A DNA stretch of 36,330 nucleotides from Silene noctiflora (taxonomy: Eukaryota; Streptophyta; Magnoliopsida; Caryophyllales; Caryophyllaceae): contig VHZZ01000191.1 of assembly GCA_009801015.1 (NCBI GenBank), positions 150,960 to 187,289 of the forward strand, written 5' to 3'. Below are positions 12,301-23,550 of the stretch, piece by piece. A program made the position numbers and the translations under genes. The notes under the pieces were generated by a model that saw only the letters and a list, made by a program, of their open reading frames with translations, did no database searches and was not told the origin of the DNA. Numbering within the stretch: position 1 is the stretch's first letter; each line of letters begins with the position of its first letter.

Positions 12301-13626
12301 TTAATGACTTTTCTTAAAACTTGTCCCCAGGCCTAGGAGTAGAATGGATTGGATAAGAGGGAGTAGTTCACAAGCTGAGTATTGCTTCCAAATTTCAGGA
12401 TTCTAAAAAAGTAGTTTCGTATTATCATTTGCTACTGTAGTCTAATGGAATGTAGTTCTATATATATTCTAAACTAGTAGACAAAGTACGAACTGATAGA
12501 AACATGTTCTACATAATATACAGAAACGACATACATTTAAAACCGATGAAACACAGCTCATATAAAGTTCTAACTAACCTTCCATATCTACATCTGAATC
12601 AGCAGGTGAATGGACTGTTGCCACATTGGCAGGAGAATTGAGTGCCACTGAAGCCTCGCCATCAGCATGCCTTTGCAACAGATTCTTCTGCTCTTGACTA
12701 ATGTCCAAATCATTTAGAAGACCATATTTCTTTTTCATCCACAAATAATATTCTCGAGCACATGAAGCCTCACTTCCTGGGTCACCACCTACAAGAAAGC
12801 TAAATTTTGGATTTCCTAATTCATTCTGACGTGCCATTTCTTCAAATTGAGACCCGTTCTTGGCAATAAATTGACATAAAACTTCAATATTCCGAAGAAC
12901 TGTCTCATCTGTTGGCTTAGACGGAGGAGGAGAGAGTTCCAGTGGAATACTCCCGCCATTATCAGTTTTGACCTTAACAGCTGACGCTGGCTCAAGCATT
13001 TGATTCTGGCCAGAAAAATCCTCGTGTGTTATGGGTGACCCATCAACATGTACTAGAGCTGAAGACAATTCCCCGCCAGCATGGGAAGATGACGGTGGAT
13101 TTGGGACAATCGGCAGGGAAGAAGCTGGAGGTGGTGGCGGAGAAGTAAAGAAACCAGTAGGTACTTGAGGCCGTGGTGGTGGTGGTGGAAGCGACATATG
13201 ATGGATGTTCGGCTGAGTAGTAGAAGTTGAGCGTGGCCCCACTACTCCATACCCAGCAGGATGCTGTAAAGGAGGAGGGGGAGCTCTTGGAGTACCGATA
13301 GACGGTGGAGGAGGTGGTGGAGCACCATGATAGGGATGTCGAGGAGGAGGGCCGCCATGTACAAGCGGCTGCTGTAGAAAGGACTGACTTCCATTTGGTG
13401 GTCCTTGTGGTGGCATGGCAAAAGGACCATGTGGGTAGCCTGGCCCACGTGGCAGACCTCCATGAGGCAGTCCACCCTGTTGGATTACAGGGTGCATCTG
13501 AATAGGTTGCCCTGGCTGAAATGGTGGTGGTGGTGGATGACCAGCAGGCGGTTGTTGATAAGGAGGCATTGGTCTTTGAAGGCCCTGTCCAAACTGTGGA
13601 GCATAGTTCCCTCCTCGACCATACAT
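6322..13626 (-). CDS. SURP domain / RS / CCCH zinc-finger nuclear RNA-processing protein
   Basis: Three coding exons join in frame: 13626-12579, 9726-8778 and 8611-6322, giving up to about 1428 aa. Residues 1-190 are Pro/Gly-rich. Residues 243-302 form a SURP (SWAP) module, seen in splicing regulators (VLCQFIAKNGSQFE, then REYYLWMKKKYG). Next come acidic repeats and an Arg/Ser-rich segment (about 630-690) that spans the second splice junction. A CX7CX5CX3H finger follows (C701-H719, starting CMDYLKGKC), then a long Ser/Pro/Gln-rich linker. The C-terminal helical domain (FVKEVLKPQWRQGNMSKE) resembles SRI/SCAF-type domains that bind the phosphorylated RNA polymerase II tail. I infer a nuclear role in splicing coupled to transcription. 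A donor at 6408 suggests that the last residues shown (after LVE) are intron read-through. Two ambiguous bases (9022, 9103) fall in exon 2. Confidence 0.85.
8263..8283. repeat. ATC trinucleotide repeat coding an Asp run
   Basis: Seven ATC-type units in the SURP/CCCH gene read on the minus strand as a run of GAT codons, giving NDDDDDDL just after the zinc finger region. A small in-frame microsatellite, likely variable in length. Confidence 0.7.
9475..9690 (-). repeat. Three tandem acidic repeats of about 23 codons in the SURP/CCCH gene
   Basis: The protein reads GEDMKFEPASTGEVLEMQEQ, then CEDLKSEPALTGEVMEMQKQ, then GEDLKSEPASTGEVFEMQKQ. Each unit is about 69-72 nt. Unit boundaries stay in frame, so copy number can change without breaking the protein. 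No function is known to me. The composition (acidic, Gln/Met-rich) suggests a disordered linker or interaction segment. Confidence 0.8.
11252..12363. mobile_element. Stowaway-like element, 1.1 kb, containing a nested copy
   Basis: The ends read CTCCTTCCTATCCAAACAAT and, inverted from the right, CTCCCTCTTATCCAATCCAT. They are flanked by TA (11250-11251 and 12364-12365). The interior is unusually GC-rich and simple (CCACC-type repeats, 11720-12230), which gives spurious Pro/His/Thr-rich frames. A related 252-bp element is inserted near its left end. It lies within an intron. Confidence 0.55.
11366..11617. mobile_element. Stowaway MITE nested in the larger element
   Basis: The ends read CTCTCTCCCATCCACACCAA and, inverted, CTCCCTCACATCCACACTAA; both continue into AGGTAACA. 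The element is flanked by TA at 11364-11365 and 11618-11619. Its right subterminal sequence (ACAAGTTTTAAG, inverted) is shared with the right end of the enclosing element, so the two belong to one family. Confidence 0.7.
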
Positions 13627-14465
13627 ACTGATATTCTTTATCTTAAGATCAGGGGCGCCCCGGAAAAACCAACAGTATTCAGTTCAGGATGGAGATAAGC
13701 ATCTGCAATAGAAAATCTCAACCACCTGGTCTTCACATAATACAAAATATCCCAAAAACAAAACATATTACACGGAACTGAGTACATGCAAGCTCTTGTT
13801 ATCAATAACCACTAGTAGTGGCAGAACGAGGGGACTAGCAGGGGCTGAGCAATGGAAAATTTGATACTTCTAGTTAATATTTTCGAAGTTTTTTCAAGGC
13901 TTCTATATCACATTACTAGTTAAATTCAATTCAACCCCCTGATATTTTTTAGCACGTATTAGCGCTAACTTCAAATCCAGGCTCCGTCAATGATCGTAAA
14001 ATAGCTTTCGACTGCTCATTGTTTACAGTAGGTAAGTTGCTATAAAACATATCATCTAAAATCCCTAAAATTGATATATTTGCATCTATAACAACGAATA
14101 ATCAACCAAAAAACCTAAGAAATCAAAGAACAAACCAATCATATATACAGGCACAATAACTCGGAAACATAAATAATAAAAAACAATCCAAAAACGAATG
14201 CTAATTATCTAATTAATACAGTAGATTAAAATAATTTTAAATTGAAAGTTAATTAAGCTCAAAAAAATCCAGGAAAACAACAGAGGAGAGAGCGAAGCGT
14301 ACCGCATCGTAGAGTAGATAAGAGAGGAATCGAAAACAGGATGAAAATTGGGGATTTGAAAGAGGGTAATTTAATTAGGGTTTCAAAAAAAGGGGAAAAA
14401 GCCAAAAAGGAGGTAAGGGAGTACAGAGTAGAATAATGGTGAATTGGTGATGCAGGGAAAACCAA
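13627..14465 (-). promoter_or_regulatory. 5' leader with intron, SURP/CCCH gene
   Basis: Upstream of the start codon (MYGRGG at 13626), leader exon 2 runs from 13702, after an acceptor TTCTATTGCAG|ATGC. A donor GATGCG|GTACGC at 14302-14301 ends leader exon 1, giving a 600-nt leader intron. Leader exon 1 is CT-rich with a telo-box. If spliced this way, two short overlapping upstream frames precede the main start: MRCLSPS across the junction and MLISILN from 13702. They could dampen translation. Transcription start is probably near or upstream of 14460. Confidence 0.55.
14375..14383 (-). promoter_or_regulatory. Telo-box AAACCCTAA in SURP/CCCH leader
   Basis: AAACCCTAA on the minus strand, preceded by CCCCTTTTTTTG. 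This matches the motif and flanking context at 249-257. Confidence 0.5.
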
Positions 14466-15451
14466 AGAGAAAATCTTATTCTTTAATTTTAATTGATTGA
14501 TGTGATTAGCAAATTAGGGCATAATAAATAATTACTCCGTAATTAGTAATCTCTTTTTCTCAATTATTTATTTACAATTTATTAAAATACTGTTCGCAAC
14601 TAGTGTTAAATAAATAATTGAGATGGAAAGAATATGATTGAAAATTAAATTGAAAAAAGCAATATATATATGAGTATTAAAGAGTATGATTGAAAAAAAA
14701 GCAATATATATTTATTAAAAAGCAATATTTTAGGACTCCTTTTCTTTTTTAATAATAAAAAGCAATTTTGGTAGAAGTAAATATATTTTTTCGCAATTAT
14801 TAATTTCAAAAGATGTTTATTCCTACTTAATATTGATTTTTAATTTATATGAAAATTTATTTTAATATTAATCTATTAAGTTAACAATTTAACAATATCA
14901 ACTCATGGAAATGTTCGTATGGAGGACATTTGTAGTTTTTTATAGTCCGTCCGTTTCAATCATTTGTTTACCTTAAAATACTTGCTACTGAGAATATAAA
15001 GATCAACAAATGATACGGACAAAGGGAGTAATAACTTTTGTTGATTTTATACAACATGAAATAATAAAAGCAATCTTTCAGTTCATACATTATGTTGTGT
15101 TTCTAAAACGCAGCACAGTCGGAGAAACAAGAACAGAGAATTGTTTACAAGAAAGTTTACAGATACAAGACCCTGATTTGCAGGTTAATGACATACGAAA
15201 TACAATCTATTTCTAGCTGATACGGACTTGGACGTATTCAACCAGGGTTAAAGTTCAAGTCGATGTTTGGGTGTTGAGTGTCGACTGCTGAACGTCAAAT
15301 GTCAGGAGTTAACCACGGTACACAAGGTGATTGATGAGTCGAAGTAATCCAGCATGAACCAGGCTCGCCCCAAAGAGTAATATTGTCTCGACAAAACTCA
15401 AAAATGGCTAACCTAACCGAAGCACATATCCGTCATGTGCTGGCTTCACAG
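14466..15451. other. AT-rich spacer between SURP/CCCH promoter and CstF50 3' end
   Basis: No gene is seen. The region holds very AT-rich sequence with small direct repeats of AAGCAATATATAT (14655-14730) and one mini-MITE (14945-15028). The part from 15215 to 15451 is probably the 3' UTR of CstF50. Confidence 0.4.
14945..15028. mobile_element. 84-bp mini-MITE (Stowaway ends)
   Basis: The left end GTCCGTCCGTTTCAATCATT and the inverted right end CTCCCTTTGTCCGTATCATT share the TCATTTGTT core. They are flanked by TA at 14943-14944 and 15029-15030. It is almost all terminal repeat. Confidence 0.55.
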
Positions 15452-18400
15452 CTAGATAACTTCCTTCCAGAATCGGATAGATCGGTCAGTCCCACAAGAA
15501 AGGAATGTTGCCTCGATAGGCGAGTGTTCTATCCACCGGGGTGGTCCAGTGTGATTTGAGCGAAGTCTTGTAACCTCCAGTGCAGTTAAGGCGTCCCACA
15601 CAACAATCTGTTCAACAGAAAGCTGACGTTTATTTACACAAAACAAGTATAGCAAATGGCATGGCTAATGGACTTTTTAAGAAGAGAGCCAACCTCATTT
15701 CTTGGTTCATCTATGGATAATATGAATTCTTCGGTGTCACTGAAAACAGCCTGCAATGATAGACTTGTTTACATTCACCAAACCGTGGTATGGAACTTTT
15801 AAAAAACAAATAAACGGAAAAGATGCCAAAACCAAAGTATGATGCAGTTGTCAAATAGCTTAGCAGTGTAATATACAAAGAAATCCTAGGAAAACTACAT
15901 AGAAGCCAAGCCGTGGATCTACCTGACACCGTAAGTGTGTGTGCGTGGCTCCAACATACTGCTTCACCAATCTTCCAGTGCCAACCTCCCACAATTTCAC
16001 TGTGGAATCCTTGCCACAAGAGAGAACAAACCTGGTATTCAAATAACCTCACAGAATCAGAGAATTGTTAGCTCAGTAGTCAGAACCTCTATGAAGGAGA
16101 AAGCTACAAAAGTTACGACGACTTGAATTTGTTTGCTGGAGTTATATAACTTATAACGGGTGAGTGTAACCTACCCAAAGTCAAGGTTGTGTAATCCAAT
16201 ATGAATACACTCCATCCGATATACACGATATGCTCTTTATAGTGTCTGATATACACTCCAATTTTTTTTTTTTAATCTCTACCATTCTAACATATCAAGA
16301 ATTCAAGATACTAAAATCTCCGCTATTCATAGATATACGAGTAAGATATGGAGTATGAAATGTGTAGTATTTTGCAAACTTTTTTGGTTATGAATCTATT
16401 AATAGAAGTTCTTTAGTTTCATCAAGGTAGGTTTTTTGTAAGTTGAAAACCAAATCACAATCTCAAGGATCGAAAACAGTAGCATAATAAAAAAACGAGG
16501 GTGTAGATTTTAAGCAAGCGCAGTGATATAATACAATCAACCCAATTCGCGATTTGCTGAGGATGGAGGCGAATCCTGTAACGAAGCGCAAACACAAATT
16601 TTGGTATAGCTCAACATAAAATACAGTCATTGTACCTGTGATCCTTTGTGAACATTCCACTAGTTGCCTCAGCTCCATGGGCGCCAACTATGGGGCGTAC
16701 ACACTTGGCACTGACCCCATCCCATAATCTAATAGCCCCATCTTTGGACGCTGTGACATACATGCCACCACTGGAGGAATACCTGATCTACAGAAAGACA
16801 TAAGGTGGATAATGTGCTCAACGACCATATGACAAAAAAAAAATTATTCCGAGATATTATGTCAGTTAAACATTTTGTAAATTGAGACTGATCTTGGGAT
16901 CAATCATATAAGCCAGATCTCAGTAATCACACTATAATAAATAAATCTAGCAGATATCACCTCGCGGCAACCTTCAAATTTTCATTAGCGATTCAGCAGC
17001 CCCATTTTTATAACATGTTTCAGGCATCAAAGGGCTAAACTATAAAGCTCTACAAATGGCAATCAAACATAAATTAACTTACTTGATTTATGGCCGCATT
17101 GGCAGCAATATCATCAGTATTAGCTGACAAATAACACTTGAAAGTGTTGATATCGTACAAATGAGGAATTGGGTGGTCGGTCCCTGCAATAAGTCAATTC
17201 AAGCTACTAATCAATCACCTATGGAGGAACAGATAAGCCAAAAATATCAGGAAACGTATCTTCTCTTAAACCATCAATCCCATATTTGAAGAGAAAACGC
17301 ACACAGAAGACCAATATATTAGGATTAAAGTGTAAAGCCTGTATCAACTTGTCTATTACTAAAAGCATGAAAGCCTATAGGTGCTTCTGTTTTTTACCCA
17401 GCACAATAATTTCTGAGATGGAGATCAATCTACAAATGCTTTGTTCATGCAAGTTTATACATAACCTAGCCACCTTCACCGGCATCCACCAAAAAAAAAA
17501 AAAAACAGCCCAACCCGAACGGCCAAACACCGCCAAGAGGGCCCATACCTCCCCCAATTGCCAAATACCATCATGGTATCCACCAATAACCTAACACCAA
17601 CCGGGACTACTTCCAATCACTAAACACTACACTAGGAATCCCCCAAATGTTGAACACTACATCAGAAAAAACAACAGAGCTTCCAAACATGGAACACATT
17701 CCCACAACTGAGAAGAGAGAAAATGCTCATATCTAGGGTGATGAGACAACGACCAAATTGCTAGTAACATGATAAATTTTGATAGTCGGAGGGGTAACAG
17801 TGGTTTGTGGTGACATTGTGACATGTGAAGGATTGGAGGCTCTGTGCACTTGTAAGAGGAGGGGAGAGAGAGGCTGGTGCAGGATGAGAGAGTATTATTG
17901 TAAAAGTAGGATTGGTCATTTTTGTAAACCAAAAAATTTTCCATATAAAGATGAGAAGTTTAACGTGAGATGTCCAGAAAAGGGATATCATGTACTCCGT
18001 AGTTTAAACTGAGATGAAGGGAGAACAACTGAACTTCAACTGAGCTTTGAATCGCAAGAAAATATACAAGCGAATTATTAATCCAGAAGCGATACTGCAA
18101 AAAGACAGGAAGGAATGCAACTTCTTCACACTGACAGAACCTTAAGAACACAACATGAGTAGATTTACGACATAAATAAAGAACACTGATATAAAGAGCT
18201 TACCTGCCAGAAGATAATCACCAGATGGGTGAAATGATACAGAACGTACGTTGTGGGTATCCTGCAATTTTAATTGACTTTTTAGAATCTGATATTAGTT
18301 TGAGTCAACAACCAGACAAAGGCACGGGTGAAACCTGAATAACTCTGAAAGCTCTTTTGGCTGTTGTTTTTGAGAAATCAAAAAACCTGAAATTGTAAAA

Positions 18401-19590
18401 TAAAAGAATGCCAAAAAAACAAAAGCACAACTCATCAGATTACTGTAGTGCAAAAGGACAGAACTAGGTCCAGGGTGGGAAACGGGGTAAGATCTCATGA
18501 AATGACACAAGAAAAGGTCTCCATAGTGTCACTTCCTCGTGAAAGAAAATAAGAGAGTAATGTTGGAAAGCACATAAACTCAATTAATTTCTTACTTTAT
18601 TGTATGGTCTTTGGCTCCGGAAATTACGATAGGATTTTGTGGATGAAAATCCAGATCATTTACTGGCTGCAATGCAAAATTAATGAGTAATGAACCTGTC
18701 ATGTCTTGTAGTTTCGTTGACAAGACACAAAGTAGTTAATTTTAACATACCAATATAATACCAAAATCCAAAACATGGAGAACCCAAAGACGACTAGACA
18801 AGTAATAACTGCAGACAAATCACAGCTAGTAGACTCACTCAGTTATTCTTAGTTAGAGTTTGCAACTTTGCATATACTGTCATCTACAATCTCATTTTGT
18901 CCTGGATAAATCCTTACCTCCTTGTCTCGGCCATTTGTTTACTTTGCTTTTGGTACAAAGACCAAGGAGCGTGGAGGGGGTTTTTTTAGCTATTGTGCTT
19001 AGTAACAACAGTGCAAGTAGATCATCTACTTACTTATTGAAGCATTCCCGAAATAGAAAGGCAAACAATTGACTAAGACACCCGAAAAATGATACAGGTA
19101 AACAAATGACTGGCACAAAGGGAGTAATTCATTGTGAGCAGCAAGACAAAAATTTAAAAATAATCAGGCACTAAGTCTATAAGGTGCAACATTAAACCTA
19201 CATTTGCAAATTGCAAGCGTCAAAGAAACACTTTAGAGCCAATTATGTAGGAAGGTCTTCAAGTCCTCAAGACTTCTCAGACCCATTTGCAAGGATAACA
19301 AGATGAAGGTTAATGGGGGTTTGGATAAAGCGAAAAGTGATTTTTGTACTGCAGTAGGAATTACGGACAACGGCTATTCTGATCAGGATATCTTTATGGT
19401 GGGGGTTTTGAAATAAACTTTACCAATATATTCTTCATCTATCAAAACAAAATGAAGTAATATAACAGTTTCAGGCATGAGGAAAAAGTTTCTCGTACAA
19501 TAAATAAAAAGTATAAGCTTGTCATCTCAGCAATACTGATCAGCATATCTTAATGATGCGGGTTTCAAAGTATATACCAGTACAAATTAT

Positions 19591-19637
<47 letters not shown>

Positions 19638-21492
19638 ATTACCTGCATATGATCATAGAAAGTCCGTATGACGGGACGAACAGGACCATCTTTTGTCTCC
19701 GGAAGCATCATTTGCTTTATTTTTGCAACCTGCGATTTAATAATTAAAGTAACATCTCAGCAGAAGGTTATCATGAGAAACCTATTCAACCAAAAAGCAC
19801 ATAAACCAAGGTCCTTATACTAAGTACGGAGTCCTAGACAAATACCTCAAAGAGCTTAATGGATGTGTCTGCACTTCCTGTTGCAACATATCTTCCATCA
19901 GGACTGAACCTCGCACATCTTGCAACATTCTGAAATGTAATTAAAGCAGTCAATAGTACAATCCAAACAATTTCACTTTCCGGCTATGTTACTCTGACTC
20001 CTCATATTACTTGGGTAAAACAATTGGATACTCCGTACATTCTAGGCCAAAGCATGAAACTGTTCATAAAAAGCTTAGTCGGACTCCTAAACACACACCC
20101 CAGGGTTATCCCACCACATCAAACATATAAAACTAGTGAGGCCCAAACTCACCTTGTGCTCTGATATATGCCGTGATTCATGCTCCGGGAAGCTCTTTGG
20201 CGGACCTTTTACATCTGTCTGGACACTAATTCACAAACATATGCTAGAAGTTTCAATTTTTGTATTATCCTAATCCAATATATAAATACCTAAAAGCAAA
20301 TAAAACTATGGTCCAATGATTTATTAATTCAATTGACATATTGTTTAATACTTTTTCTTCAATTTTGTATATTGCAATGACTTGCCTGAAATCAATGGCC
20401 GAAGTCCGAGGAACTGGGATTGAACCATAAGATGCTGGCACAGAAGAACCGGAATCAAACAATATAGATGCAGACACCCCTTTTATGGGTTCACCTTTCT
20501 CCACTGCAATACCCTATAAGCATATAAGACTAAATCTAGAATAGAAAACTATCAAAGACAAACATAATGAACATTATGTCCTGAGGAGTCCTGCATTATC
20601 ACTAAACTATGACCCTATATTGTTTAAAGAAAATTCTTATACTCATTCCTAATTACCAAAGTAAGTGAGCAGCAAACCTTAGCGACAAGATCAAGAAGTC
20701 TATTTGGAGGAACTTCGACATCCAATGGAGTCATGGTAGCCGAAGCTACAGCAATTGCGGCCTATATATGGCACACAAACAATGTTAATATATGCAATTA
20801 CAATCCAACTAAAAGATTTGCAGTCATAAATAAACACCAATACCTCTATAACACTATCTAACAACTAAAATGCCAACACTAACAATGCAAGTCAAATTTA
20901 CTCAAAGGAGCCTTTTCTCTCATACAAATATTTCTTCATTTTATCAGAAATCAACAACTGTCGATTGCTACACCTGGTACCAACAGCAGCATTGCAGCTA
21001 TAAGATTTTATTTTGGTGTAGAGGGACCACAAGGGCGAATTTGACGCTGACGGAATTTGAACCGAGGTCATGAGTACCACCCCTCGTGACATATGCAGCA
21101 TTACAGCTATATAATGCTAATATATTACTCCATCCGTTCGCTCCAATTCACAAATTTGGTCAAATGCAGTGAAATGGAGCGATTGCAAACAAATTCCAAG
21201 TTCAAGATTTCTTACCCAATAAAATTTACCAAATTTCATCAAATAATTATTAATAAGCAACTTCATATCACAATAAATAACTAAAAATACCACAACCCTT
21301 TTCAATTGAACATAAAACAAGTAAGAATTCAATCAAAAGCAATTAAATTTCAATGATTAATGCTTAAATATTACAGTATTAAACCTGAGTGAGGTTATTA
21401 TCACGAAGATGGGCTACTATAAATGAATTAACATCACGAAAAAGTTTGCCTTCATGAAGTATTTGCTCGAAATTTCCCTCCATACCCATCAT
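15452..21492 (-). CDS. CSTF50: Cleavage stimulation factor subunit 50 (WD40 protein)
   Basis: Fourteen exons: 21492-21385, 20761-20678, 20513-20386, 20225-20153, 19929-19846, 19729-19643, 18666-18596, 18386-18335, 18261-18204, 17183-17083, 16787-16636, 16031-15923, 15750-15694 and 15607-15452. They sum to 1320 nt, giving 439 aa, and stay in frame across all 13 junctions; Arabidopsis CSTF50 is about 430 aa. The N-terminal helical part ([20 protein letters not shown]) matches the CstF50 dimerisation domain. It is followed by WD40 repeats ending [26 protein letters not shown] and SIRFWK. The protein is part of the nuclear CstF complex, which binds downstream elements and promotes cleavage and polyadenylation. 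The start is the first of two adjacent ATGs (21492; the next is 21489). Intron 3 uses a GC donor, and intron 6 carries a long T tract and a MITE. The gene is divergent from COB. Confidence 0.95.
18917..19124. mobile_element. Stowaway MITE in CstF50 intron 6
   Basis: The left end CTCCTTGTCTCGGCCATTTG and the inverted right end CTCCCTTTGTGCCAGTCATT share the CATTTGTTTAC core. TA flanks both sides (18915-18916, 19125-19126). It is 208 bp. Confidence 0.65.
19592..19636. repeat. 45-base poly(A)/poly(T) tract beside a splice donor
   Basis: Forty-five uninterrupted A on the plus strand; the CstF50 transcript reads it as U45. It begins six bases after the intron-6 donor (19642-19641), so the intron starts GTAATG then T45. 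The length may be affected by sequencing error. Confidence 0.9.
20226..20385 (-). other. GC-AG intron (CstF50 intron 3)
   Basis: The exon ends GATTTCAG and the intron begins GCAAGT, the standard context for GC-AG introns. The acceptor is TGAATTAG|TGTCC. Joining here gives [20 protein letters not shown], which matches CstF50. The nearest GT, four bases further on, would break the frame. Confidence 0.85.
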
Positions 21493-21714
21493 CTACTATA
21501 TAGAAATACTTCAACCTGGATTATGAATCCCCTAAATTAATGCAAAAGAACCCACTTTTTAAATTTTGATTCTTTAGAAACCCGGATGAATTTGTATGAT
21601 TATATGATGATTTAGTAAATCGTCAAGTTTTTCAAAGGGGATTTGGTGTTATTACTAACACAGTAACACACTGCAGTCTACACACACTAGGACCTCTACG
21701 TGAGTGTAGTTTGT

Positions 21715-22375
21715 TGCGCTAGGGGTAGAGCTGTACATCGGTGCAGGCTGGCGGCCGTGAAACTCCAGCCCATAACACAGCTCGGCACTGCCCGGGTCCT
21801 CCTCGGGTCGGGCTAGCGCTCACATTTCTTTGGCCCGACCCAGTCTCAACACGAGAAAAATAAAAAAATAAAGGAGGTTTAGCTCAACTCGGTTCGGCCT
21901 ATCCCGCTGCTAAGTGGACTGGGTTGTGGCAGGAAAAAGTGGGCACGGCACTGGCCTACCCAAGCCATGTCTCAAGTTTTGGCCGTGTTTGGGCTGCAAC
22001 CTTCCTACCCGACCCATTATGGTCTGACCCATTGAACAACCCTAACTATAGATGGTCATAGAATGGGCCCCGAGCACGACCCTAAATAGGAGTAGTGTTG
22101 AGTCGCATCGGGATGTGCAAAAAAACTTGCCACGATCACGGCCCACTTAACTTAATGTTCTGGATGACACGGACAGGGCCACTGTAACCATCTTTGGGCT
22201 AGATTACCTTGACCTTGGTCGGGTTTAGGGGAGAGCGGCACTAACCCGAACTCAATCCTAAAGGCGGTTGTGTCGTGCTTGGTTGTGTGCCAGACGGGCC
22301 ACAAAAAACTGGTCCAATGTGGCGGGTTGGGCTGGATTTGGCTGAGCCGTCACATTGGTCACCTTTACTTGTCGA
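21715..22375. other. GC-rich transposon relic (possibly hAT-like)
   Basis: Much more GC-rich than its surroundings, with many GGGTCGGG / CCCGACCC words on both strands and no intact frame. The left edge resembles a hAT end (AGGGGTAGAGCTGTACATCGG-like) and the right edge reads, inverted, AAAGGTGACCAATGTGACGG. The similarity between the ends is weak. I regard it as a decayed element, class uncertain. Confidence 0.3.
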
Positions 22376-23021
22376 CTTAATTCCTTTTTTTTAAGGAACA
22401 ATGAAAGAAGAACAATTGCTTAATAGAACATCGTGTGACACTTACAAATGACACGTACAACCGAACATCAATATAATAAAAATCGATGAAAAGAATTACC
22501 GTGTACATTAAAGATCTCAAACATTTAAGGAAATCATTCATTTGATTCATAATAAGAGAATAGAATACTACATTGTACTAGTTCCAAAGATCGATGAGAG
22601 ATAACTTATACTCGCTCCGTTCAAATGAATCAATACTTGTGTTTAATATATACTCCGAATGATGTATATTTTAATGAACATTAGAAACAAGAGAGCATCT
22701 ATTGAAGCCTTGAAGGTTCAGTATATATCATCACCGATATTAGTTTTTCAAGTAAAATATGTTGTTAGTCATATGCCTATATTCGACTCAGTTATGTTAT
22801 ATAAACCTTAATGTATACGTTTTTTTAATAATTTATTCGTAAGACTAAAAATAAATTAATCCCGTAAAATTTACACGGATTTAACATTAACACAAGTAAT
22901 CATCAAGGAGATAAACTTCATAAATCTTACTACAATACTAAAGTAAATTTACCCAAATTTACAGAACACTAGAATCGACGACATATTTCGAAAACACAAA
23001 TTCTAATTTATGACGAATAAT

Positions 23022-23185
23022 ATCTGTCAGAAGCTTGTGACGGGTCAAATAAAACTCACTTGAAAAGGTAAAGACAAGTCATTTACAATTCCCTAGATAC
23101 TCTTATTTTAGTCTTATCTATCCAAGTGAGTGATATTTGACCCGTCATAAGTTTGTGACGGAAATACCCGTCACAAGGGAGACTT
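23022..23185. repeat. Foldback element with GTGACGGGTCAAAT arms
   Basis: TTGTGACGGGTCAAATAAAA near the left is mirrored by ATATTTGACCCGTCATAAG on the right, with ACTCACTTG / CAAGTGAGT continuing the arms inward. A further TGTGACGG...CCGTCACA palindrome sits at the right end. It resembles a MITE with double ends. No clear target duplication was seen. Confidence 0.5.
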
Positions 23186-23340
23186 ATTGCTTCGAAAAAG
23201 TCCTTAATCCGTCCTAATAAAAATATTTCATATATGATCTATACCCTACAATCCTACATCATCACAAAATGCAGAGTACATTAATTTCTCAACCGACAAA
23301 CTTAACCTCATTATGTGTTCCAAACTTCCAAAGATTATTA

Positions 23341-23550
23341 CTCCGTCTCGTCCCGGTTATTTGTTATCCTTTTTATTCTAGGGTGTCTCAATTAATTGTT
23401 ATTATTTCTATTTTAGGATTGTATTTAATGAGTAATTTGATCTTTTACATTCAATTTAGTCCACTTGTCATTTTACAATTGACTTCATCCTCTTTTCTTG
23501 GTCTTTGTGTTAAAAATCAAAAGATAACAAATGATCGAGACGGAAGGGAC
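23341..23550. mobile_element. Stowaway MITE upstream of COB
   Basis: The left end CTCCGTCTCGTCCCGGTTAT and the inverted right end GTCCCTTCCGTCTCGATCAT share TTTGTTATC. TA flanks at 23339-23340 and 23551-23552. It is 210 bp. Confidence 0.65.

Larger units (their letters stand above)
9727..12578 (-). other. Large intron of the SURP/CCCH gene
   Basis: Donor GAAG|GTTAGT (12578-12577) and acceptor GGCTTTAG|ATGATA (9728-9727) join SDVDME to DDITQTD in frame. The intron is 2852 nt. Its upstream third is occupied by nested Stowaway elements; the rest (9780-11250) is AT-rich with no other coding segment that I could see. Confidence 0.75.

Noticed and set aside
14259-14465. 68-codon minus-strand frame in the leader region
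   Set aside because: It begins at TTG rather than ATG and overlaps the inferred leader donor; better explained as CT-rich 5' UTR.
21715-22375. Coding island suggested by high GC
   Set aside because: Stops in all frames and repeated GGGTCGG words; fits a decayed transposon better.
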